A stretch of DNA of 37,114 nucleotides. Origin: Methylobacterium gnaphalii (GTDB taxonomy: Bacteria; Pseudomonadota; Alphaproteobacteria; Rhizobiales; Beijerinckiaceae). The stretch spans positions 1 to 37,114 of the forward strand of contig NZ_BJZV01000034.1 in the NCBI RefSeq assembly GCF_007992215.1. Reading direction: 5' to 3'. The notes beneath the pieces are model-generated. The model did not search any database and was not told where the DNA came from. It saw only the letters and a list, made by a program, of their open reading frames with translations. Below are positions 31,611 to 37,114 of this stretch, in pieces. Position 1 is the stretch's first letter. Each line of letters opens with the position of its first letter. The position numbers and the translations under genes are program-made.

Positions 31611-32027
31611 ATGGGCGCTTCTCACTCTCCCAAACTTTCCTATGCCGTGAAGCCAGGTGGATTGTCGGCTGCCGATCACGACCAGATCTTCACGCTTGCG
31701 GAAGCCGGCATGAAATGCGGACGCATCGCTCGCAAGCTGCTCAAGCACCCCGCAACAGTACGATGGTTCATGTATCGCAACGGCCTCATCGAGCCGTCGC
31801 GCCGGCAAACTGCCATGCCCATCGATCGGCCGAACAGCGCCGGACGCAAGGGCTACTGTCCCGCAGAAGACGCCTTCATCAGCCGTCTTCGGACTGAGGG
31901 CGTACCCCTCACCGAGATCGCCAAGCGCACAACTGAGCGCTTCGGTCACCCTCGCTCACGCCACGGTGTCGAGGTGCGCCTCGTCATGCTCGCGGCGCGA
32001 GATGACGAGGCGACGGAGGCCGCCTGA
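31611..32027 (+). CDS. HTH DNA-binding protein, 138 aa
   Basis: ATG 31611 has GGAGG nine bases upstream, within the end of the previous gene. A first HTH-like segment is TLAEAGMKCGRIARKLLKHP followed by ATVRWFMYRNGL (about residues 28-59). A second, SANT- or GcrA-like segment is YCPAEDAFISRLRTEGVPLT and EIAKRTTERFGHPRSRHGVE (about residues 82-122). It probably binds DNA with two modules. A role in early-to-late control is possible but not shown. Confidence 0.65.
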   Translation: MGASHSPKLSYAVKPGGLSAADHDQIFTLAEAGMKCGRIARKLLKHPATVRWFMYRNGLIEPSRRQTAMPIDRPNSAGRKGYCPAEDAFISRLRTEGVPLTEIAKRTTERFGHPRSRHGVEVRLVMLAARDDEATEAA

Positions 32028-32028
32028 C

Positions 32029-32328
32029 ATGGCCGCGATCTCCCTCGCCGACGAGCGCCTGATCCGCGACGTTCTCGAAACCGCCTGCTCGGACTGGGCG
32101 CGCCAGCAGGACGCGACGAAGACCGTCTGGCTGGCCGTCTTCACCACTCGGGATTGCCTCGCCAAGGGACGCAACGACCTGGCCGCGGAGTGCTTACGCG
32201 CCCTCGCTGCCGATCTCCCGCGCCAGCCCCGGCACCTCGCCGCCTACAGCCGGCGCGAAATCGTCCGGCTGCGCTGCGCCCTCGCCGTGGCCCGCGCCCT
32301 GGCCGAGCCCGTCCTCGATCTCGCCTGA
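32029..32328 (+). CDS. hypothetical helical protein, 99 aa
   Basis: ATG 32029 follows GGAGG by nine bases. The product MAAISLADERLIRDVLETAC is mostly helical (RNDLAAECLRALAADLP, EIVRLRCALAVARALAEPVL). No family or motif is recognised. It continues the chain of short genes with the same junction motif. Confidence 0.55.
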   Translation: MAAISLADERLIRDVLETACSDWARQQDATKTVWLAVFTTRDCLAKGRNDLAAECLRALAADLPRQPRHLAAYSRREIVRLRCALAVARALAEPVLDLA

Positions 32329-32362
32329 ACTGCCCCAACCCTCTCGCACCAAGGAACGCCCG

Positions 32363-32680
32363 ATGGCCGCCCCCTCGAAGATTCGCGCCGCGCAAAGCGC
32401 TCCCGATCGCCCGCGCCGCATCGCCCTGATGGTGCGCACCATGATCGACCGCGAGGCTGCCAATGGCGCATGCACGTTCGGCGACCTGTCCGCCGCCGGC
32501 TTCTCCGAGGCTGAGATCATCGCCTACCGCGATCCGGCCCGCGAACAGATCTCGAACCGAGGCGCAATCGACCTGTGCCCGCCCGGCCGGCGCGAGGGGC
32601 ACAAGCTGGTCAAGGCCGCCAAGCTCGTCCGCAAGCGCCTGGAGCGCCGTCAGGCACCCCAGGCCCAGCGGCAGGCCTGA
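32363..32680 (+). CDS. hypothetical basic protein, 105 aa
   Basis: ATG 32363 is preceded by AAGGA at seven bases. The product MAAPSKIRAAQSAPDRPRRI includes an HTH-like segment ACTFGDLSAAGFSEAEIIAY (about residues 36-55) and a basic tail KLVKAAKLVRKRLERRQAPQ. It is probably a nucleic-acid-binding protein. No family is known. Confidence 0.6.
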   Translation: MAAPSKIRAAQSAPDRPRRIALMVRTMIDREAANGACTFGDLSAAGFSEAEIIAYRDPAREQISNRGAIDLCPPGRREGHKLVKAAKLVRKRLERRQAPQAQRQA

Positions 32681-32682
32681 TC

Positions 32683-33099
32683 ATGCTCTGTGAGTGCCCC
32701 GCACCCATCCGTTTAAACGCATCGCAGCCCATGCCCGGCCACCGCGCTGCAGCCGCACTTGGTCACCCGCGTGAGTGCCTGGAATGCGGCGAGACCTTCG
32801 CCAGCACCAAGACCGATGCCGAGTTCTGCGGCGACCGCTGCCGCATGGCCTTCAACAACCGCCGCACCAAGCGCGGGGCCGAGATCTACGACCTGTTCAT
32901 GAGCCTGCGGCACGACCGCAAGACCGCGACGGTCCTGAACGTCTTCACCCTCGTGAGCCGCCTCGCGACGATCTACCGCCGCGAGGACGCCGACCAGCGC
33001 GCCGGCCGCCGCAGCTGGCGCCACGCCTCCGAGATCATCGACCGCCGCCCGTACCTGAAAGCCAAGGTGCTGCAGCGGCAACCCGTTCGTCAGAGCTGA
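32683..33099 (+). CDS. small zinc-finger protein
   Basis: From ATG 32683 the product has 138 residues. The zinc-binding segment RECLECGETFASTKTDAEFC followed by GDRCRMAFNNRRTKRG (about residues 28-64) has two Cys pairs (CxxC and CxxxC) of the treble-clef/zinc-ribbon type. A helical basic part follows (LVSRLATIYRREDADQRAGR). It probably binds DNA or RNA. ATG 32731 (MPGHRAAA) is an alternative start, and neither has a strong upstream site. A second GTTTAAAC octamer lies near its beginning. Confidence 0.65.
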   Translation: MLCECPAPIRLNASQPMPGHRAAAALGHPRECLECGETFASTKTDAEFCGDRCRMAFNNRRTKRGAEIYDLFMSLRHDRKTATVLNVFTLVSRLATIYRREDADQRAGRRSWRHASEIIDRRPYLKAKVLQRQPVRQS

Positions 33100-33110
33100 G
33101 GGAGGCCACC

Positions 33111-33518
33111 GTGCCCGCAATCTTAAGCGTGATCGCCACCATGTTCGTGCTCGCCGCGATCGCTGGGGGACTAGCCGGTTGCCCGAGTTACAACGTCTAC
33201 AGCCAGCGCATGGAAGGCGAGGCGCAGCTCGCTAAGGCCGAGAGCACCCGGCGCACACGCGTGTTGGAGGCCCAGGCCGAGAAGGACAGCGCTGGGCTGA
33301 AAGCTGACGCCGAAGTCATCCGCGCGCAGGGCGTCGCCAACGCCAACAAGATCATCGCCGACAGCCTGGGCGGCGCCGAGGGCTACTTGCGCTGGCGCTA
33401 CATCGAAATGCTGCAGGAGACCTCCGGCCACGGCGAACGCTCGGTCATCTACCTGCCGACCGAAGCCGGGATGCCAATCCTGGAAGCCGGCAAGCGCCCC
33501 AGCTCGACAGCTAAGTAA
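33111..33518 (+). CDS. putative lipoprotein similar to the C-terminus of Band 7/SPFH proteins
   Basis: GTG 33111 has GGAGG five bases upstream. The 135-residue product begins with a hydrophobic stretch and the lipobox LAGC (residues 21-24); the n-region carries no Lys or Arg, which is unusual. After the Cys comes a charged helix. The sequence AEVIRAQGVANANKIIADSL, then GGAEGYLRWRYIEML and VIYLPTEAGMPILEAGK, matches the tail end of SPFH/stomatin-like membrane proteins, but the Band 7 core is missing. It may act at the envelope, perhaps in superinfection exclusion; that role is inference. Confidence 0.7.
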   Translation: MPAILSVIATMFVLAAIAGGLAGCPSYNVYSQRMEGEAQLAKAESTRRTRVLEAQAEKDSAGLKADAEVIRAQGVANANKIIADSLGGAEGYLRWRYIEMLQETSGHGERSVIYLPTEAGMPILEAGKRPSSTAK

Positions 33519-33529
33519 CGGAGGCCGCC

Positions 33530-34027
33530 ATGTTTCAACCCGGCACCAACATTCAGCCCGTGGCCAACCGCAAATGGTGGCCCGACGCCTACCTCGACGA
33601 GATCATGCCGGCCGGCCGTGAGACGCCCGACGGCTGGCTGTTTCGCCTCGACGACGGAGCGCATCGCTGCGGCTGCCGACCCGAGGAACATGAGGACTGG
33701 TTTCCGGCCTTCGCCGTAGCCGAGGGCGAGGTGGTGGAATTCTCGCCCTGCAACGATCACGGCACCTCGGAGCTGACGATCTGCGGCGAAGACTACCTTT
33801 TCGATCCGCCGCTGCCCGCAGGCGCGTCGATCTGGATTCCGGGCGACACCGACACAGTCAGCGACAATCCGGCAGAGTTCGTTGCCCAGTTGCGCGAGAT
33901 CGAGGGCAGCGAAGCCATGATCAACGTGAAGGTCGCCGTCTGGCTCGACAGCGTCCGCCTCCGCTTCACCGCCCTCGGCGGACCGCCGCGCTTCGTCGTG
34001 GCCGAAGCTGCGGAGGCGCGGTCATGA
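33530..34027 (+). CDS. hypothetical protein, 165 aa
   Basis: ATG 33530 follows GGAGG by five bases. The product MFQPGTNIQPVANRKWWPDA has an acidic beta-rich pattern (DGWLFRLDDGAHRCGCRPEE; FPAFAVAEGEVVEFSPCN) with five Cys. The second half ends VKVAVWLDSVRLRFTALGGP. There is no known family. It overlaps the next gene by four bases. Confidence 0.6.
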   Translation: MFQPGTNIQPVANRKWWPDAYLDEIMPAGRETPDGWLFRLDDGAHRCGCRPEEHEDWFPAFAVAEGEVVEFSPCNDHGTSELTICGEDYLFDPPLPAGASIWIPGDTDTVSDNPAEFVAQLREIEGSEAMINVKVAVWLDSVRLRFTALGGPPRFVVAEAAEARS

Positions 34028-34257
34028 CGAAGTGGGACGCTAAGAGCTACCGCGATCGTACCGGTATCGACCTGGACCAGGGAGCGGCCATCGAGGTTCG
34101 CGCCCGTAGAAATGAAGTCGGGCTTGAGCTTGGCGTGATGCGCCCGGTCGGAGTGCTCGCAACGGATGCATGGGCTGCCCTCACGCCTTTCGAAGCGCGA
34201 GAGCTTGCCCGCGATCTCGAAGAGCAAGCGCGGATAGCGGAGGCATACCGTGGCTGA
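34024..34257 (+). CDS. hypothetical protein, 77 aa
   Basis: ATG 34024 overlaps the previous stop (ATGA) and has GGAGG seven bases upstream. The product MTKWDAKSYRDRTGIDLDQG ends in a helix LTPFEARELARDLEEQARIA. There is no recognised family. Confidence 0.6.
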   Translation: MTKWDAKSYRDRTGIDLDQGAAIEVRARRNEVGLELGVMRPVGVLATDAWAALTPFEARELARDLEEQARIAEAYRG

Positions 34258-34474
34258 GATCGTCCAGGTCTACGCCCGAGGCCTGCTCATGTGCTCGGCC
34301 TGCGCCCCAGCCGAGATGGACGGTCCCGCCGTCGCCGCCGCCGTGAGTCGCGATCATCCGTCCGGCACTGAACTCGGCTGGGCCATCGCCAAAGAGCCGT
34401 TCCGCGACGGCGAGCCCAACCCCTGCCCCTGCAACGTCGACGCCGCTCGCCGGCACTGGCTCCTGGAGTGCTGA
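34250..34474 (+). CDS. Cys-rich hypothetical protein, 74 aa
   Basis: GTG 34250 follows GGAGG by six bases and overlaps the previous gene by eight bases. The product MAEIVQVYARGLLMCSACAP has CSAC near residue 15 and CPCN near residue 59. It may bind a metal. No family is known. Confidence 0.55.
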   Translation: MAEIVQVYARGLLMCSACAPAEMDGPAVAAAVSRDHPSGTELGWAIAKEPFRDGEPNPCPCNVDAARRHWLLEC

Positions 34475-34476
34475 CG

Positions 34477-35586
34477 ATGGCCGAACACAGCACCATCGAA
34501 TGGACGGACGCGACCTGGAACCCCATCACCGGCTGTTCTGTCGTCTCGCCGGGCTGCACCAGTTGCTACGCGATGGGCCTCGCCGGCACGCGGTTGCAGC
34601 ACCATCCGTCCCGCGCCGGGCTCACCGCGCCGAGCAAGGCCGGCCCGGTCTGGAACGGTACGGTGCGCTTCAACGAAGAGTGGCTGACCCAGCCGCTCCA
34701 GTGGAAGCGTCCGCGCATGATCTTCGTGTGCGCCCACGGCGATCTCTTCCACGAGAACGTGCCGGACGCGTGGATTGATCGAGTATTCGCCGTCATGGCG
34801 CTGGCACCGCAGCACACCTTCCAGGTTCTCACGAAGCGGTCGGCACGGATGCGACGGTACATGGCCGGATGCGAAATGCCTCCGGACGATCTGCCGCTGC
34901 ATAAGCTGTGGGTCACCCAGTGGAGCCGCCGAGATCAGGTTGCGGCCGCGATGCGAGATATCGCGGGATCGTGCTCACCGCTGCTTGGCAAGGTGAAGCA
35001 ACTCCCGCTGCCGAACGTCTGGCTTGGCGTCTCGACCGAGGATCAGAAGCGCGCAGACCAGCGCGTGCCGGATCTGCTTGAGACGCCGGCCGCCGTGCGG
35101 TTCGTGAGCGCCGAGCCCCTGCTCGGGCCGATCGACTTCTCGCGCATTCTTCTCGGCACGAGTGCGGCCGAGTTTGTGGACATGCCGCACATCACGAAGG
35201 CCCGTTTCACGGTCGACGCCCTCAAGGGCGCGGCCAGCATCGGCTGGCGCGGTCTCGACTGGATCATCGTAGGCGGCGAGAGCGGCCAGTCCGCTCGGCC
35301 GATGCATCCCAGGTGGGCCCGTTCGTTGCGCGATCAGTGCGCGGAGCAGAACGTGGCATTCCTTTTCAAGCAATGGGGCGAGTATGGCCCTTGCGAGTTG
35401 CACCCTCCGGGCACAGCCGTGTGCTCCGTCATAGGGTCATCGGGTCGGCATATGACCGGGAGGGACGCCGTCTGTGGCGATCCTGAAGATGCTCACGCTG
35501 AAATCATCGCTCGGTTCGGCAAATCTCGGGCCGGCCGTCTCCTCGACGGCGTCGAGCACAACGGCATGCCGCAGGTGCGCGGATGA
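34477..35586 (+). CDS. DUF5131 (phage Gp37/Gp68) family protein
   Basis: From ATG 34477 the protein has 369 residues; the in-frame start at 34468 lies inside the previous gene. STIEWTDATWNPITGCSVVS and PGCTSCYAM give Cys20, Cys27 and Cys30 in a CX6CX2C pattern that may hold an iron-sulfur cluster. FVCAHGDLFHENVPDAWIDR, FQVLTKRSARMRRYM and DWIIVGGESGQSARPM are further family blocks. DUF5131 is thought to be a divergent radical-SAM-like family of unknown reaction, frequent in phages. It ends in a four-base overlap with the excisionase-like gene. Confidence 0.87.
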   Translation: MAEHSTIEWTDATWNPITGCSVVSPGCTSCYAMGLAGTRLQHHPSRAGLTAPSKAGPVWNGTVRFNEEWLTQPLQWKRPRMIFVCAHGDLFHENVPDAWIDRVFAVMALAPQHTFQVLTKRSARMRRYMAGCEMPPDDLPLHKLWVTQWSRRDQVAAAMRDIAGSCSPLLGKVKQLPLPNVWLGVSTEDQKRADQRVPDLLETPAAVRFVSAEPLLGPIDFSRILLGTSAAEFVDMPHITKARFTVDALKGAASIGWRGLDWIIVGGESGQSARPMHPRWARSLRDQCAEQNVAFLFKQWGEYGPCELHPPGTAVCSVIGSSGRHMTGRDAVCGDPEDAHAEIIARFGKSRAGRLLDGVEHNGMPQVRG

Positions 35587-35894
35587 CGAACGTCGCGCCG
35601 CCGCCAGCCCGCAAGGGCATCCGCTTTCACGTTGAACCCCGCGACGTGCCAGCCCACGCGGCGGCGCGGCGGCTTGGCCTGACCGAGGGCGATTTCGCCA
35701 GGATGGCCGATCGCCTGTACCGGCGCGGCTTCCCGCGCCCCGATCCCGACACGGGAAACTACGATCTGGACGCGATTGATCAGTGGCGGAAGCTGAGAAA
35801 TCGGAATCTATTCGGTCTTTCGGATGGCCCGGTCGCGCGTGACGCCTCCGTGGCCATGGCAAGGATCGAGGCACGTCGACGTGGGCTGGGTTAA
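35583..35894 (+). CDS. excisionase-like winged-helix protein
   Basis: ATG 35583 overlaps the DUF5131 stop (ATGA). The 103-residue product has AAARRLGLTEGDFARMADRL and YRRGFPRPDPDTGNYDLDAI (about residues 27-66), a MerR/AlpA-type winged helix with the usual FP.PD..TG.YD...+D.W. Its C-terminus overlaps the integrase start by 14 bases. Position before int and this fold suggest Xis, which directs excision. Confidence 0.7.
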   Translation: MTNVAPPPARKGIRFHVEPRDVPAHAAARRLGLTEGDFARMADRLYRRGFPRPDPDTGNYDLDAIDQWRKLRNRNLFGLSDGPVARDASVAMARIEARRRGLG

Positions 35895-37114
35895 GATCCG
35901 CTATTACGTTGTTCGCAAGGGCCGGGGCTACTGGCTCAGCACGCCGACGATGCAGGCCGCAGGCTTTCCCAAAAGCGTCCCCTGCGGACCGGACGGTAAC
36001 GACGCTCACGCCATCGCCGCGACATGGAATCGACGGTGGGACGCTCACCGTAATGGTAAGACGCTCCAGGAAGTCGTGATGCCCGGCTCTCTCGCCGAGG
36101 CATTCGATCGATACCGTCAGACACACACATGGAATGGCCGCGCTCTCAAAACCCGCATGGAGTGGGAGCGCGCGTGGCTCGATATAAAAGAGACCTTTGG
36201 CGACATCGATCTGACGACGGTCAGCTACGAAGTCATCGACAATTGGTATTCGGAGCTGCTGGAGCGCACGACGGTGGATCGCGCTTGGCGCGCCATGAAG
36301 ATCTGGCGTGCACTCTGGCTGGTCGCAGCAGGCATGCGACGCAACGGCCGAAGCTACACCAACGGCCATGAGGATCCGTCGCTGAAGGTCACGCGCCAGG
36401 CGCAGCCGAAGCGGAGCGCGTATTGGCGCGAAGGCGAAGTGGTGCGCCTGGTCAAACGCGCCTGGCGCGATGGGGGGCAGGGCCTTGCCTGCATCATTGC
36501 CGTGGCATGGGACAGCCAGCTCTCTCCCGGCGACGTGCGGAAGCTGAGTGAGACGCAGCTCGACAAACTCGGCTTCTGGACGGCGCGGGGCAAGACCGGC
36601 CGCGCCGCCCTCGGCACGATCTCACCGCGCACGGCCCGCTTGATCGAGACCTATCGCCTGCTCACCAGCGGTGAGGTTACGGAGGGCAAGGGCAAGATCA
36701 AACGCCTGCCCGGCACGCCGCTGTTCCGCGCGCAGAACGGCACAGCCTTCGGTGATCAGACCCTGGCCAAGGCCTTCGCGCGCAATCGTCAGAAGGTCTT
36801 TGCCGGCGACCGCCGCACGCTGATGGACATGCGCCGCTCCGGTGCGGTCGAGGCGAATGCCGGCCAGGTCGATGCCGGCGCGCTCGGCGCGAAGATGGCC
36901 AACTCGATTGCCTCGGCCCGCGACCTGCAGATGATCTATCAGCCGGTCGACCCTGCCACCGTCGCGCGCGCCGACGAAGCCCGCCGCCGGGGCCGCTCGG
37001 CCCTACGCGCGACGGCGATTCTCGGCGCGAAGCCAGTTTCAACTTCGCTCACGGTTGCGCCGGCAAATCCCGAGCCGAAAGTTGAACCGGACGCTGAAAA
37101 CAAAGGGAAAATAA
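35881..37114 (+). CDS. int: tyrosine-type phage integrase (3' end cut by the window)
   Basis: The frame from GTG 35881 stays open for 411 codons to the last base, so the stop is outside the window. The N-terminal domain begins MGWVKIRYYVVRKGRGYWLS. A core-binding helical domain follows. The catalytic domain has DSQLSPGDVRKLS (first Arg), ARGKTGRAALG (Lys), LMDMRRSGAVEA (second Arg) and LQMIYQPVD (Tyr nucleophile). Such integrases are common in Rhizobiales prophages. An ATG at 35950 is an alternative start. The attachment site is probably beyond the right edge. Confidence 0.88.
   Translation, partial: MGWVKIRYYVVRKGRGYWLSTPTMQAAGFPKSVPCGPDGNDAHAIAATWNRRWDAHRNGKTLQEVVMPGSLAEAFDRYRQTHTWNGRALKTRMEWERAWLDIKETFGDIDLTTVSYEVIDNWYSELLERTTVDRAWRAMKIWRALWLVAAGMRRNGRSYTNGHEDPSLKVTRQAQPKRSAYWREGEVVRLVKRAWRDGGQGLACIIAVAWDSQLSPGDVRKLSETQLDKLGFWTARGKTGRAALGTISPRTARLIETYRLLTSGEVTEGKGKIKRLPGTPLFRAQNGTAFGDQTLAKAFARNRQKVFAGDRRTLMDMRRSGAVEANAGQVDAGALGAKMANSIASARDLQMIYQPVDPATVARADEARRRGRSALRATAILGAKPVSTSLTVAPANPEPKVEPDAENKGKI

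Larger units (their letters stand above)
31268..32036 (+). repeat. recurrent gene-junction motif GGAGG-C-Y(N)-TGA-Y-ATG
   Basis: Three junctions (AGGAGG at 31268 before ATG 31283; GGAGG at 31597 before ATG 31611; GGAGG at 32015 before ATG 32029) share almost the same 25 bases. The upstream protein ends E-A-A or E-A-C, its codons carry the ribosome-binding site, and the next protein begins M-G-A or M-A-A. A related GGAGGCCGCC precedes ATG 33530. Confidence 0.6.

Noticed and set aside
32708..32719. Second GTTTAAAC octamer, in the zinc-finger gene, as a partner of the palindrome at 22549
   Set aside because: Only eight to eleven bases match and the second copy is not a full palindrome. Two occurrences are too few to claim a functional pair.
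1..37114. Whether the window is a closed circular phage genome
   Set aside because: Joining the right edge to the left does not complete the integrase with a plausible end or the lysin, and I saw no direct terminal repeat. The edges simply cut genes.
1..37114. tRNA genes, CRISPR arrays and insertion sequences
   Set aside because: No cloverleaf-like segment, no regularly spaced direct-repeat array and no transposase-like frame was found by reading. A dedicated tRNA search was not possible.

Overview
The window is almost entirely one temperate, siphovirus-type phage genome, or a prophage in a high-GC alphaproteobacterium. Several families point to Rhizobiales (Methylobacterium-like relatives): the gene-transfer-agent-type tail chaperone, the TSCPD, DUF4326 and DUF4031 proteins, and the integrase type. 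The host genus is inference. Both ends cut a gene: a probable endolysin on the left and a tyrosine integrase on the right. No clear chromosomal host gene, tRNA, rRNA, CRISPR array or insertion sequence was seen.

Layout. (1) 1-1500: the start of a lysis gene on the minus strand, a decayed-looking stretch, then two plus-strand accessory genes of lower GC, a small KOW-like protein and an FkbM methyltransferase. (2) 1507-20981, minus strand: the late module, read right to left as terS, terL, HK97-type portal, S49 protease, HK97-type capsid, head-tail joining genes, tail tube, frameshifted tail chaperones, tape measure, tail tip, central fibre and tail spikes. One spike carries a sialate-O-acetylesterase-type domain. 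(3) 21095-22687: an HNH endonuclease, a phage NusG paralogue, and a 452-bp non-coding region with a mirror-symmetric array of short repeats, a hairpin and a likely late promoter. (4) 22688-29173, minus strand: replication and metabolism genes (SF3 helicase, DNA adenine methyltransferase, zinc-finger/Toprim primase, DUF4031, TSCPD, DUF4326, HTH protein). A plus-strand low-GC membrane-protein gene is inserted among them. (5) 29271-31036: the immunity region, with a Cro-like gene, a CI/LexA-type S24 repressor and two copies of one operator-promoter element. (6) 31066-37114, plus strand: an early-right operon of small proteins (DUF6197, HTH, zinc finger, Band-7-like lipoprotein, DUF5131 and others) ending in an excisionase-like gene and the integrase.

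How it works together. The repressor made from 29999 should bind paired CTACGC-N5-GCGTAG sites. These sites lie over the leftward Cro promoter and the rightward early promoter, which would silence the early operons in a lysogen. The early-left operon would build the replication apparatus, perhaps with an origin in the repeat array at 22251-22530. The NusG paralogue is encoded first in the late operon and is followed at once by a hairpin terminator. This suggests that it lets polymerase read through into the packaging, head and tail genes. The three accessory genes in altered orientation or composition (FkbM, its small neighbour and the membrane protein) look like morons expressed from the lysogen.

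Most interesting points: the duplicated operator-promoter element, the mirror-image repeat array, the GGGAAAA programmed frameshift, the NusG-terminator arrangement, the membrane-protein moron in the replication operon, the signal-peptide-like start of the capsid protein and the repeated gene-junction motif in the early operon.
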